64,000 bases of DNA. Source: Leptofilum sp965223525 (GTDB taxonomy: Bacteria; Chloroflexota; Anaerolineae; Promineifilales; Promineifilaceae). The stretch spans positions 124,001-188,000 of the forward strand of contig NZ_CBDCWX010000004.1 in NCBI RefSeq assembly GCF_965223525.1, in the 5' to 3' direction. The position numbers and the translations under genes were made by a program. Of the stretch, positions 32,112 through 40,366 are shown one piece after another (positions within the stretch are counted from its first letter, which is position 1; each line of letters begins with the position of its first letter). The notes beneath the pieces are model-generated. The model did not search any database and was not told the DNA's origin. It worked only from the letters and a program-made list of their open reading frames with translations.

Positions 32112-34190
32112 CTAGTCTAGATCGTAACTGATGCCCGCTTCATCCAGGCGTCGCATTCGCTCCCATTCGGGGATGTCGCCATCGGCTCCGGCATCTTTGA
32201 GCACCATGATTTGCCGCAGCTCGATGATTTGATCGCGTAGCTGGGCTGCTTTCTCAAACTCCAAACTTTGCGCGGCAGATTTCATTTGCTTTTCCAGTTC
32301 CTTGATCATCTGATGCAGCTCCGCCTTAGGCAAATCGGCCGCGGTGGTGTAGGTGGCTTTGCCTTCCGCTACCATCGCTCCCTCTTGGTACTCTTCGGCG
32401 ATGTCGTCGGTCAGATCGCGCACAGCTTTAGAGATGCTCTTGGGCTCGATGCCGTGGGCTTCATTGTAGGCCATCTGCCGTTCGCGCCGCTCGTTGGTGG
32501 TGTCAATCGCTGCCTGCATCGAGCGCGTAATCTTCTCAGCATACATGATGACCTTGCCCTCGACGTGCCGGGCCGCACGCCCAATTGTTTGCGTTAGCGA
32601 CGTTTCCGAACGTAAGAAACCCTCTTTATCGGCATCCAAAATGGCTACCAGAGAGACTTCCGGCAGGTCCAACCCCTCGCGCAGCAGGTTGATGCCCACA
32701 ACCACATCGAACACGCCCATCCGCAAATCGCGCAAAATTTCCGTCCGCTCAATCGTGTGAACTTCAGAATGTAGGTAATGGACTTTGACGCCCATTTCCA
32801 GCAGGTAGTCGCTTAAATCCTCGGCCATGCGCTTGGTGAGGGTAGTGACGAGCACCCGCTCCCCACGCCCCGTGCGCTGGTTGATTTCGCCCAGCAGGTC
32901 GTCCACCTGCCCTTTGGCGCTACGAACCTCCACTTCTGGATCCAAGATGCCGGTGGGGCGGATGACCTGATGCACAATTTGGCTGGAATGCTCCATTTCA
33001 TACGGCCCCGGCGTGGCACTGGTGCAAATGACCTGGTTGATGCGGTCATTGAACTCGTCAAAATTTAGGGGCCGATTATCCATTGCGCTGGGCAGCCGGA
33101 AACCGTAATCCACCAACGTTTGCTTGCGGCTGCGATCCCCAGCATACATGCCGCGCACCTGAGGGATGGTCATGTGGCTTTCATCCAGAATGAGCAGGTA
33201 GTTGCCGGGGAAGTAATCCATCAATGTCCAGGGCGGCTCGCCCTGTTTGCGCTGATCCAGATGGCGGCTGTAATTTTCGATACCTGAGGTGAAGCCAATT
33301 TCGCGCAGCATTTCCAGATCGTAGCTGGCACGTTGCTCGATGCGCTGCGCTTCCAGCAGCATATTCTTCTCTTTGAAGTAGGCGATCTGCTCGTTTAGCT
33401 CGTCTTCGATGTCGTTGATGGCCTGTGCCAGCTTGGCCTCATCGGTTACAAACTCGCGGGCGGGGAAGATGTCTATTTTGGCCATGTCCAGCAGCACTTC
33501 GCCCGTCAGGGCGTCAAATTCGCTGATGCGCTCTACTTCATCTCCCCAAAACTCAACGGAGTAGGCCGTTTCGGCGTAGGCAGGGAAGATTTGCAACGTG
33601 TCGCCGCGCACGCGGAAGGTGCCGCGCCGCAGTTCCAAATCGTTGCGGTCGTACTGAATGCTGACCAGGCTTCGCAGCAGCGTATCGCGCCGATAGCTGC
33701 CGCCGCGTTCAATGCCGACGGTGACCTGTCCCCACGTTTCCGGGCTGCCAATGCCGTAAATGCAGGAGACGGAGGCAACGATAACCACATCCTGGCGACT
33801 CATCAGGTTGGCCATGGTTTGTAGGCGCAAACGGCCGATTTCATCATTAATTTGCGTCTCTTTTTCGATGAACAGGTCGTGGCGCGGCACGTAGGCTTCT
33901 GGCTGGTAGTAATCGTAGTAGCTTACGAAGTAAGAGACGGCGTTCTTGGGGAAGAATTCGCGGAACTCACTGTAAAGCTGGGCGGCGAGGGTTTTGTTGT
34001 GGGCAATCACCAGGGTGGGGCGCTGGGTTTGCTGAATGACGTTGGCCATCGTGAACGTTTTGCCGGTGCCGGTGGCACCCAGGAGCGTTTGAAAGCCATC
34101 CCCGCGATCCATCCCTTCGACAAGCTTTTCTATGGCAACTGGCTGGTCGCCCATCGGCGCAAAATCGGATTGAATTTCAAATTTAGGCAT
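32112..34190 (-). CDS. uvrB: Excinuclease ABC subunit B
   Basis: UvrB is the central damage-verifying helicase of nucleotide excision repair; it is loaded by UvrA and recruits UvrC. The 692 residues are standard. Walker A GATGTGKT is at 38-45, the damage-probing beta-hairpin at SYYDYYQPEAYVP (about 90-102), DEAD-like box ILDESHMTIPQ, helicase motif VI TQTIGRAARHVEG. The C-terminal UVR domain that contacts UvrC is at about 635-670 (SLEFEKAAQLRDQIIELR). The gene appears to be alone; no uvrA or uvrC is in the window, and no LexA-type box was recognised. It has no perfect ACGGCCGT copy. Confidence 0.97.
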   Translation of the reverse strand: MPKFEIQSDFAPMGDQPVAIEKLVEGMDRGDGFQTLLGATGTGKTFTMANVIQQTQRPTLVIAHNKTLAAQLYSEFREFFPKNAVSYFVSYYDYYQPEAYVPRHDLFIEKETQINDEIGRLRLQTMANLMSRQDVVIVASVSCIYGIGSPETWGQVTVGIERGGSYRRDTLLRSLVSIQYDRNDLELRRGTFRVRGDTLQIFPAYAETAYSVEFWGDEVERISEFDALTGEVLLDMAKIDIFPAREFVTDEAKLAQAINDIEDELNEQIAYFKEKNMLLEAQRIEQRASYDLEMLREIGFTSGIENYSRHLDQRKQGEPPWTLMDYFPGNYLLILDESHMTIPQVRGMYAGDRSRKQTLVDYGFRLPSAMDNRPLNFDEFNDRINQVICTSATPGPYEMEHSSQIVHQVIRPTGILDPEVEVRSAKGQVDDLLGEINQRTGRGERVLVTTLTKRMAEDLSDYLLEMGVKVHYLHSEVHTIERTEILRDLRMGVFDVVVGINLLREGLDLPEVSLVAILDADKEGFLRSETSLTQTIGRAARHVEGKVIMYAEKITRSMQAAIDTTNERRERQMAYNEAHGIEPKSISKAVRDLTDDIAEEYQEGAMVAEGKATYTTAADLPKAELHQMIKELEKQMKSAAQSLEFEKAAQLRDQIIELRQIMVLKDAGADGDIPEWERMRRLDEAGISYDLD

Positions 34191-34250
34191 GTTTACCCTC
34201 TAAAAAATCTTTTGGGTCTTCGACAAAAAGTAAGCCTGATGTAGGCTTTG

Positions 34251-34310
34251 ATCAAAGATTTCGCAGATTTCGCAGATTATTGAATCTTTGCAATCTGTTA
34301 AATCTTTGAT
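34251..34310. repeat. ATCAAAGATTT inverted repeat
   Basis: ATCAAAGATTT (34251-34261) pairs perfectly with AAATCTTTGAT (34300-34310); internal units TTTCGCAGA are tandemly repeated. The arm sequence is shared with the terminator-like hairpin at 18889-18944. Confidence 0.7.
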
Positions 34311-34395
34311 GATGATAGACCTTTCAATTTTAGCTTTTATTCTTGACAGCCTCTGTCATAAATGAAAATTTTGAAGTAACTACTAAGCCTCTCGC

Positions 34396-34456
34396 GCTGT
34401 GGCCGGTGTCCCACCGTGCCACCTCTGCTGGCAAGGTCAGGAGACCGGCCACAGCA
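34396..34456. repeat. Palindromic repeat GCTGTGGCCGG...CCGGCCACAGC
   Basis: GCTGTGGCCGGT (34396-34407) pairs with ACCGGCCACAGC (34445-34456). The interior (CCACCGTGCC, CTTGCC-like) matches the segment inside the acylase gene at 7693-7752. Confidence 0.75.
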
Positions 34457-34671
34457 TCAGCAGCTATCTTTTGAATTAGAACGCAAGTTCGTAATTCTAC
34501 CACAATTTGCGGCTATAAGCCGCGATTTTGTGGCAATTTTCAGGATCGTGTCACGTTTTGCCAGGGCTGTTTGTCTTAATTGGCAGAAAGGCGTTATGGG
34601 ACGCGGATGAACGCGGAAAACGCGGATTGAAAGGTAATCAGCGTTAATTGATGTCCAAAATTTAATGATTG

Positions 34672-34771
34672 ATGTTACGCACTTCCTCTGGAAAAGATTT
34701 CAAAAGTCTTCTCGGTGATTCGTTCAACACCAGAGAAAATCTAGACTTTTGAAATCTACGCTGCGTAACAT
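34672..34771. repeat. Complete 100-bp inverted-repeat element with ATGTTACGCA ends
   Basis: Terminal inverted repeats ATGTTACGCA (34672-34681) and TGCGTAACAT (34762-34771) enclose perfect inner arms AGATTTCAAAAGTCT (34695-34709) and complement (34743-34757), and an inner pair CTCTGG/CCAGAG. It has no coding capacity and looks like a MITE or REP-type non-autonomous element. Confidence 0.85.
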
Positions 34772-34787
34772 GAGTTAATGAGGTGAA

Positions 34788-36032
34788 ATGATGACGAAAC
34801 AAGCGACGAGAATATTGGTTTTAGGTGGCGGGTATGCTGGGATTATGGCGGCCTTGCGGTTGGCGGGTAAAACAAAGCGGCTGAATACGCAAATTACGTT
34901 GGTGAATGGATTAGATCATTTTGTGGAACGGCCGCGTTTACATGAGGCAGCGATTGGGGCAAAGATTCGGCAGCCTGTCATTGCTCATTTACTGCGGGGA
35001 ACGGCCGTAACCTTTGTGCGCGGCTGGGCAACGGCCATCGATCCAGATGTACAAACGGTTGCCATCAAAACAGATGGGGGTGAGGAAACTTTAGGCTACG
35101 ACTATCTGGTTTACGCTTTGGGCAGCCAAACCCGGCGGCAGGGGGTTCCGGGCGTGGCACAATTTGCTTACACGTTGGATGCAGTTGGGGAGCGGGCGAC
35201 CGACGCTATGCAAAACCGACTGAACAAGCTGTCGTCTGGCGAGACGGTGGCCGTTGTGGGCGGTGGCGCAACTGGTTTGGAGGTGGCTTGCGAGGTTAAG
35301 GCGACCTATCTGCAGTCGGCGGTTAAGCTGGTGACGGCGGGAGCCGCTGGTGATTTTAAGGGAGAGCGGATTCAGATGCACTTGCTGGAGGCGTTGGCGG
35401 AGCAAGGGATTGAGCTATGTGAAAACAGCCCGGTGCAGACGGTTCGTGAAGATGGGGTGCAGTTGCAAGACGGCCGTTTCTTGCCAGCGGCAGCGACGAT
35501 TTGGTGTGGCGGATTCCAGGTGCCAGGTTTGGCAAAAGAGGCTGGTATTCCCGTCAATGGACTGAACCAACTGTTAGCCGATCCATTTCTGCGCTCAACG
35601 AGTTATGCTAACATTTATGCGGTTGGTGATGCCGTGAGCCCCGTGAAAGACCCAGGCACTCCTGTGCGGATGAGCCTTTTTGTGGCTTTGGTGACGGGGG
35701 CATTGGCGGCAGATAACCTTACGGCCGTTCTCAAACAAAAATCGCAGCGGCCGTTGAGCTTTGCCACTTACGGACAGGCGGTTGGCATGGGGCCGCACGA
35801 TGCAGTTGGCTTCAATACTTTCCCGGCAGACCGTGCGGTTGGCCCCATTTTTCGGCGGAAAACGGCCGTGCGCCTGCGTAGCTTTTTTGTTTGGCTGCTG
35901 CTGGCCTTTTTGAAGATTGAACGCAGGCTGCCTGGCTTTTTCTTCTGGTTTGGGAAGGGGCGATTTTCCCGACAGCAGAAGAAAATGGGGAAGATGGAAA
36001 CGGCCGTTGGAAGATTGGAGAGTGGAGATTAG
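34788..36032 (+). CDS. NAD(P)H dehydrogenase-like FAD oxidoreductase (NDH-2 type)
   Basis: A flavoprotein of 414 residues related to type II NADH dehydrogenases, which pass electrons from NADH to quinone at the inner membrane face. FAD-binding RILVLGGGYAGIMAALRLAG is at about 8-27, the NADH-binding GETVAVVGGGATGLEVACEV in the middle, and the FAD-closing SYANIYAVGDAVSP near 285. The C-terminus has an amphipathic/hydrophobic segment (LRSFFVWLLLAFLKIERRLP) that fits membrane attachment. The last residues, MGKMETAVGRLESGD, derive from the palindrome and a GGAGA repeat and look like a run-through tail. GAGGTGAA supports the double ATG. The next gene, an ECF41 sigma factor, begins 8 bases later, so the two form one unit. 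Confidence 0.85.
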   Translation: MMTKQATRILVLGGGYAGIMAALRLAGKTKRLNTQITLVNGLDHFVERPRLHEAAIGAKIRQPVIAHLLRGTAVTFVRGWATAIDPDVQTVAIKTDGGEETLGYDYLVYALGSQTRRQGVPGVAQFAYTLDAVGERATDAMQNRLNKLSSGETVAVVGGGATGLEVACEVKATYLQSAVKLVTAGAAGDFKGERIQMHLLEALAEQGIELCENSPVQTVREDGVQLQDGRFLPAAATIWCGGFQVPGLAKEAGIPVNGLNQLLADPFLRSTSYANIYAVGDAVSPVKDPGTPVRMSLFVALVTGALAADNLTAVLKQKSQRPLSFATYGQAVGMGPHDAVGFNTFPADRAVGPIFRRKTAVRLRSFFVWLLLAFLKIERRLPGFFFWFGKGRFSRQQKKMGKMETAVGRLESGD

Positions 36033-36039
36033 AGATTGC

Positions 36040-36915
36040 ATGGCCAAATCATTAGCAAGCCATTTTGAAACATATCGCCCGCTGCTCTTTGGGCTGGCCT
36101 ACCGCATGTTGGGGACGGCATCCGAGGCAGAAGACATTGTGCAGGATGTCTATTTGCGGGCGCGGGAAGTGCCAATTGCCCAAGTGAAAAATGCGAAGGC
36201 GTATCTAACGACGATTGCTACCCGCCTTAGTCTGAACCGACTCCAGTCGGCCAGCCAGCAGCGCGAAACGTACCTCGGCCCTTGGCTGCCGGAGCCGGTG
36301 CTGACCACCCATTTGCCTGAGTTAACTACCCCACAAGAACAAATGATTTTGCATGATTCAATTTCCATTGCCTTCCTGACGCTGTTGGAGAAGCTGTCTC
36401 CAGCGGAGCGCGCGATCTTCTTGCTGCATGAAGTCTTTGCGTACAGTTACGGTGAAATTGGGGAAATGCTGGAGAAATCAGATGCGGCTTGCCGTCAGTT
36501 GGGGCGGCGGGCACGACAACACATTGCTACCAGCCGCGCCCGCTTCGATAGCAATCCAGCTGACCATGAGCGACTGCTGCAGGGCTTTTTGCAGGTGGTG
36601 GAGGTTGGGGATTTTGCTGGATTTTTGGCGATGCTAACGGAAGACGTGACGCTGATGCCAGACGGTGGTGGCGAACGTGGCGCGGCTATTCGAGTATTGC
36701 GCGGTCAGCAATCTGTAAGCCAATTTATGATGGGGGTGCGAAAGCTATCGCCGCCAAACCTGGAAGCCAAAATTGTGTCGCTAAACGGCCGTCCTACAAT
36801 CCTGCTCACGGCCAGTGGCAAACCGTTTGTGGTGATTTGTGTGTATGCGGTAGACGGCCGTATTGCTCTCATTCAGCTTATTGCCGGGAAGAAGCTGGCA
36901 CATTTACGAATTTAA
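36040..36915 (+). CDS. ECF41-type sigma factor (SigJ-like) with SnoaL-like C-terminal domain
   Basis: An extracytoplasmic-function sigma factor of 291 residues that directs RNA polymerase to specific promoters. Region 2 is ETYRPLLFGLAYRMLGTASE (about 9-28) with AEDIVQDVYLRA; region 4 is LSPAERAIFLLHEVFAYSYG (about 118-137). The extra C-terminal SnoaL-like domain (about 185-291) holds the ECF41 signature DGGGE in LMPDGGGERGAAIRVLRG; in this group that domain controls activity in place of a separate anti-sigma factor. ECF41 genes usually sit next to an oxidoreductase or carboxymuconolactone decarboxylase gene; here the partner is the NDH-2-like gene 8 bases upstream. GGAG in the repeat before the ATG is the likely ribosome site. 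Confidence 0.9.
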   Translation: MAKSLASHFETYRPLLFGLAYRMLGTASEAEDIVQDVYLRAREVPIAQVKNAKAYLTTIATRLSLNRLQSASQQRETYLGPWLPEPVLTTHLPELTTPQEQMILHDSISIAFLTLLEKLSPAERAIFLLHEVFAYSYGEIGEMLEKSDAACRQLGRRARQHIATSRARFDSNPADHERLLQGFLQVVEVGDFAGFLAMLTEDVTLMPDGGGERGAAIRVLRGQQSVSQFMMGVRKLSPPNLEAKIVSLNGRPTILLTASGKPFVVICVYAVDGRIALIQLIAGKKLAHLRI

Positions 36916-36917
36916 TC

Positions 36918-37727
36918 TTAATCGTCCTGGCCGAAGTAGGCATTCCAGGCGTCTAAATCTTCGTTGCTAAGTTCGTGAGGGTTGGAGGATTTTTTCTTTT
37001 TAGCAGCTGGTTTTCTAGTCTTTGGTTTATCAGCGGTTGGTTTGTTGGTGGTTGGTGCTGCCTGCTTGGGTTCGCCGCCGAAGAGGGTGAGCCATTCGCG
37101 CAGTTCCTCATCGCTCAGTTCAGGATTTTTGCGGTCGCTGCTGGCTGGCGGTTTTGGGGTGGCTGGTTCGGCTTCCGGTTCTGGCTCTGGTTCGGGGAGG
37201 GGGCGATTGGGAGGGATTGGTTTGGGGCGGTTGCGGAGCGCATTTTCATCCACAGGGCCGAACAGGTCGAGCCACTGTTCAACTTCTGCATCGCTAATGA
37301 TAGGATCGTCATCCGTGACGGTGGGACCAGGCAAGATGTGTTCTTCTTTGTCGCCATTGAGGCGGTGAGCAAACTGCTCGCTGCGAATGTGGGGCATTTT
37401 TCGCTTCTTGGCGGCGTTGATGATTTCTTGGTCGCTACTGACGAGGCGGTATTCGGGTGGGTTGTTGACGCGGTTGATGCGGGCGATGATGAGGGAATCG
37501 GCCGTTTTGCCTTTGGAGACAAATATCACTTTGACTTGTGAGTTGGAGAGGTTGACGTTGTGGCCACCGGGGATGCCGCCATCAAAATAGACGGTGACGA
37601 CGCGCTTGATAGATACGGCCGTCCACTGCCGCAGCTTCAAAATCAGTTGAATTTCATCGTCGGGGTCGCTCAAATCAATGTCTGGCAGTTTGGCAATGAG
37701 GTTGTGGCCGTCAATTAGGTAGTGCAT
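36918..37727 (-). CDS. NYN/PIN-like nuclease with triple C-terminal motif
   Basis: The N-terminal 125 residues are a NYN (YacP/PIN-like) RNase fold: MHYLIDGHNLIAKLPDIDLS with the first catalytic Asp6, TADSLIIARINR with Asp77, and YRLVSSDQEIINAA with Asp99. Such proteins cut structured or ribosomal RNA in related bacteria. The other half is unusual: a Pro/Glu- and Pro/Lys-rich linker that carries three copies of a short motif, SDAEVEQWLDLFG (145-157), SDEELREWLTLFG (205-217) and SNEDLDAWNAYFG (254-266). The last copy is the protein end. These look like short helical docking motifs on a disordered tail. The gene is convergent with the ECF41 gene, leaving two bases. Partner and substrate are unknown. 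Confidence 0.82.
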   Translation of the reverse strand: MHYLIDGHNLIAKLPDIDLSDPDDEIQLILKLRQWTAVSIKRVVTVYFDGGIPGGHNVNLSNSQVKVIFVSKGKTADSLIIARINRVNNPPEYRLVSSDQEIINAAKKRKMPHIRSEQFAHRLNGDKEEHILPGPTVTDDDPIISDAEVEQWLDLFGPVDENALRNRPKPIPPNRPLPEPEPEPEAEPATPKPPASSDRKNPELSDEELREWLTLFGGEPKQAAPTTNKPTADKPKTRKPAAKKKKSSNPHELSNEDLDAWNAYFGQDD

Positions 37728-37766
37728 GGGATTAAGTTTGCAAGTGTGCAGGTTTGCCTGTTCGGC

Positions 37767-38801
37767 TTATTTTAACACCAGCGGGAGAAATTGTTTATTG
37801 GAAAGTTGTGAGAGATCAATGTACCAGGAAACGGCCGTTGCCTCCGATCTAAAAAAATCTTGCAGCATCCCGGCCACTTTAGCCGCGCCATCATCAGAAG
37901 GATGGGTGCCGTCTCCCACAAAATCGCTGCACAGCCAGGTGAGGCCGTCGCTGCGTGGCATGAGGCCATCTGCCCAAAGATACGGCCCCCAAGCCAGCCA
38001 CGGCGCATTCACTGTTCCCAACATCGGATCATAGTTCAGGTCTGGATTGCCGTTAATTTGCTCTTCAATGAGCCACTTGACGGCAAAGCCGCTTTGGTAC
38101 GCTTCTGGCTCCGGGCTGAGGTCGGTAGAGGCGTAGCCAGCGTAAATGCGGCTGGAGAGGTAGATGATTTTCAGATTGGGGAAGCGGTCTTTGGCAATTT
38201 GCACGATGCTTTGCAACTGGTTCTGTAAAATTTCGGCATCGGTAGGGAAAATTTCGCTGGGATCAACATCGCTGCGAACCTGCTTGAGCCAGATGATTTG
38301 CACCTGCTGCGGTGTCAGGCCGTCCATTGCCAGCCGCTGATCCACATTGGGCCAGAAATCATCGGTGGGGTTTGAGATTTTTTCTGTTGTTTTGCCGCCT
38401 TGCGCTCCGTTGAGAATAGCGACGTTGGCGGCGCGCAGTGAGTGATTTTCTGCCAGGCTCATAAATGCCTGGAACTCCTGGGACGTGTTGGACATGCCGA
38501 TAGAGACGAGGACGATACGGCCGTTTCCCACATCCACTTGCCCGGCACTGTTCAATGGCTGGATGCTGTTGGCAATCGCCAAACCGGCTGCGGCGTGGGC
38601 AGTGGGTATCTCGTTGCTGCCGTTGGGGTATAGGCCGCCCTGACTGCCCAAGTGTGTTCCCGCGCCTAAATCATTCAGCGGCACAAAGCCCACCGAGGTG
38701 ACGCTACATTCCGAGGCAAACGTTTGGCTGGGGTGAGGGATGGCAAGGGTGAGCAGGGTAAGTGCTAAGAGTAGAAGAGTGAGTTTGGCTTGGTTTGGCA
38801 T
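37767..38801 (-). CDS. Secreted SGNH-hydrolase-like protein with FxPLxxK C-terminus
   Basis: An exported protein of 344 residues if it starts at ATG 38801 just before the signal peptide (KLTLLLLALTLLTLAIPHPS, cut after TFA likely); a TTG at 38840 would add 13 residues and overlap the upstream gene. The mature part resembles an SGNH/GDSL fold: IVLVSIGMSNTSQEF may hold the first block with Ser in place, AILNGAQGGKT the Gly block, and CSDFVGDGTHPSDDGAAKVA the Asp-x-x-His pair near the C-terminus. The last residues are LSNKQFLPLVLK, comparable to the C-terminus of the secreted protein at 10.1-11.3 kb. The substrate is unknown; esterase or glycan deacetylase roles are usual in the superfamily. Confidence 0.72.
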   Translation of the reverse strand: MPNQAKLTLLLLALTLLTLAIPHPSQTFASECSVTSVGFVPLNDLGAGTHLGSQGGLYPNGSNEIPTAHAAAGLAIANSIQPLNSAGQVDVGNGRIVLVSIGMSNTSQEFQAFMSLAENHSLRAANVAILNGAQGGKTTEKISNPTDDFWPNVDQRLAMDGLTPQQVQIIWLKQVRSDVDPSEIFPTDAEILQNQLQSIVQIAKDRFPNLKIIYLSSRIYAGYASTDLSPEPEAYQSGFAVKWLIEEQINGNPDLNYDPMLGTVNAPWLAWGPYLWADGLMPRSDGLTWLCSDFVGDGTHPSDDGAAKVAGMLQDFFRSEATAVSWYIDLSQLSNKQFLPLVLK

Positions 38802-38823
38802 ATACCGAAATGAGTGTGTGTTT

Positions 38824-39768
38824 TTACCTCCATATTTCAACCTGAAATTCAGGGAAAAACGCCCTAAATTTTTCGAGGATTTCTCTCCTTAAAGAATCCA
38901 TTTCATGGCAGGCGTTTGACGATAAAAAGTAAACAGGACAATCTTCACGACCACAGCCACAAGCTCTAATTGCACCGATTCTCAAAAGATTTTCAAACGA
39001 AGCACGCAGCTTTTGTAGATCAACTACAATCTCTCTCAAAGTGTCTCGTACTTCTATGTCTCGGATCTCGTTTAGAGGAGGAAATCTCTTGATTATGGTT
39101 CCATCACGGAGCCTGTGAATTCCTGTTTGGAGAGCTTCAATGGTGTCGCCGATGGCCTTTTTGAAATGCGGCAAGTTGCTTTCGCGATAGAAAGGAGTTG
39201 TAAAGGCAGGTCTGTCAAAACAGGAAGCATAAGCTGTAAGTATCTTGTTATCGTCGAATTTTTCGTCTTTTAGAATAAAAGCAGAAATTTCTGACACACT
39301 TTCGGGGAAAGCTTCTCCTTCACAAAATCTACGAATAAGAGAAGGAGTGTCCTTTCGAAGCCTTTCTTCAAATTCGGTTCCGCTCCAGATTTCCACGGCG
39401 AATATGCCTTTACTTTTTGCATATTCGTCAATACGATTTCTCATATTAGCTGAAATCTTCCCTCCAATAATTAAAACAAACTTGCTCGGCACCTGATTAG
39501 GCCCAGAACATATCTTATCAATGTCTTCTTTAGCTTTTTTAAATGTAAGTCTTTGATGATTGGCACATTGATAACAGATGGTAGAAATCCGATGTCGATT
39601 TGATAAAACTCCCCAAATGTCCCTTCCACGATCCGAACCAAGTTGTCCGTACCACTCAATCAAATCCCATTCTTCTGTACGAAGGAGATAGGCGAATGCT
39701 AAACGCTCGAACTCATAACCGCTACGATCTTCAAAATGGATAGGTTGTACGATTATTTCTGGCATCAA
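38824..39768 (-). CDS. Restriction-endonuclease-like protein with Cys/His-rich C-terminus
   Basis: A cytosolic protein of 314 residues. The N-terminal 140 residues look like the PD-(D/E)xK fold of Mrr/Cap4-type nucleases: GYEFERLAFAYLL, then WYGQLGSDRGRDIWGVL with the expected Asp, then STICYQCANHQR where a QxK would be usual. The Lys is not seen (QCA), so activity is uncertain. The middle (about 190-260) is helical. A Cys/His cluster follows (ACGCGREDCPVYFLSSNACH, about 274-293), possibly a zinc site. It is AT-rich, has no ACGGCCGT copy, and sits next to a toxin-antitoxin pair, all of which point to acquired DNA and perhaps defence. No methylase or helicase partner is present. Family assignment is tentative. 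Confidence 0.55.
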   Translation of the reverse strand: MMPEIIVQPIHFEDRSGYEFERLAFAYLLRTEEWDLIEWYGQLGSDRGRDIWGVLSNRHRISTICYQCANHQRLTFKKAKEDIDKICSGPNQVPSKFVLIIGGKISANMRNRIDEYAKSKGIFAVEIWSGTEFEERLRKDTPSLIRRFCEGEAFPESVSEISAFILKDEKFDDNKILTAYASCFDRPAFTTPFYRESNLPHFKKAIGDTIEALQTGIHRLRDGTIIKRFPPLNEIRDIEVRDTLREIVVDLQKLRASFENLLRIGAIRACGCGREDCPVYFLSSNACHEMDSLRREILEKFRAFFPEFQVEIWR

Positions 39769-39786
39769 AAATTCCCCAAAGTTGAC

Positions 39787-40077
39787 TCAGAACTTATAGT
39801 TAGAATCTACCAAAAGTTGATTAAGGTAAGGTTCGACTTGCCAAAATTGTTGGAGTTGAGTGTATTCGGCCATTGCTTGCCCTGAGTTTGCCGAAGGGGC
39901 CGTTTCTCCCCCGCTATCACCTTTCTTCACAGCCCGCAAAAGCAGATTTTTGGGCGTGTGGTCTGGCGAAATGAACTCCATCGCCGACACTTGGTAGCCG
40001 TGCATCCGCAGAATGGCGGCGCGGAAGGCGTCGGTGAGGATGTCGCCCAGGCGTTCGTGCAGCAGGTTATGGCGCAA
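39787..40077 (-). pseudogene. Duplicated 3' fragment of the adjacent methyltransferase gene
   Basis: This 96-codon frame repeats the C-terminal end of the methyltransferase encoded at 40766-41968, from the residues MRHNLLHERLGDILTDAFRA onward, with several substitutions and a different last few residues. At its left end the ATG of the intact copy is TTG here, so it is a fragment and not an independent gene. Its homology begins right behind the antitoxin gene stop (40083). Most of the fragment differs from the intact copy by about one base in ten by eye. The simplest reading is that the toxin-antitoxin block entered the gene or its tandem copy, leaving this displaced tail. Confidence 0.85.
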
Positions 40078-40082
40078 AACGA

Positions 40083-40364
40083 CTAGACCAAAGCAACCTG
40101 TAATCGTTTGCCGAGGGCGAGGGCTGCTTTTTCAAGCGTGGTCAGCGTAGCAGATTCATTACTTGGGTCGAGCAATCTGTCCACAGCGGCACGGCTAGTT
40201 TGCATTCGCCTCGCCATCTCCGCTTTTGACAATCTTTGTTGTTCCATTAGCTGAGAGATTTGGAAAGCAATAACGCGCTTGATGGCAACCGCTTCTGCCT
40301 CAGCTAAAAGGCCTTCCTCCGCTAAAAAATCATCCAACGTGTCACCGATATGTTTCTCGTCCAT
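40083..40364 (-). CDS. HigA/XRE-family antitoxin
   Basis: A 93-residue antitoxin with one helix-turn-helix. The DNA-binding part is QQRLSKAEMARRMQTSRAAV (about 42-61) followed by LTTLEKAALALGKRLQVAL. The N-terminal 30 acidic residues (GDTLDDFLAEEGLLAEAEAV) probably neutralise the toxin. It is the second gene of the pair, starting two bases after the toxin stop, the reversed order typical of HigB-HigA systems. As in the family it should repress its own promoter together with the toxin. The stop lies five bases from the duplicated methyltransferase tail. Confidence 0.88.
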   Translation of the reverse strand: MDEKHIGDTLDDFLAEEGLLAEAEAVAIKRVIAFQISQLMEQQRLSKAEMARRMQTSRAAVDRLLDPSNESATLTTLEKAALALGKRLQVALV

Positions 40365-40366
40365 AT

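Larger units (their letters stand above)
34191..34787. other. Repeat-rich intergenic region, about 600 bp
   Basis: Between divergent uvrB and the NDH-2-like gene. It holds at least three unrelated palindromic elements (34251-34310, 34396-34456, 34672-34771) and a tandem-like stretch CGCGGATGAACGCGG near 34601. No open frame looks real. A TTGACA at about 34343 lacks a good -10 partner. It behaves as an insertion hot spot for small repeats. Confidence 0.6.

Noticed and set aside
32112..34190. Horizontal transfer of uvrB because it lacks the ACGGCCGT octamer
   Set aside because: lpdA and most of pcrA also lack it; strongly conserved proteins leave less room for the motif, so absence alone is weak evidence.
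34249..34771. Possible CRISPR array from the several repeats in this gap
   Set aside because: The repeats are different families, palindromic and not evenly spaced, with no cas genes nearby.
36975..37541. Gly/Phe/Trp-rich frame antisense to the NYN gene
   Set aside because: The composition comes from the Pro/Glu/Lys-rich linker read backwards.
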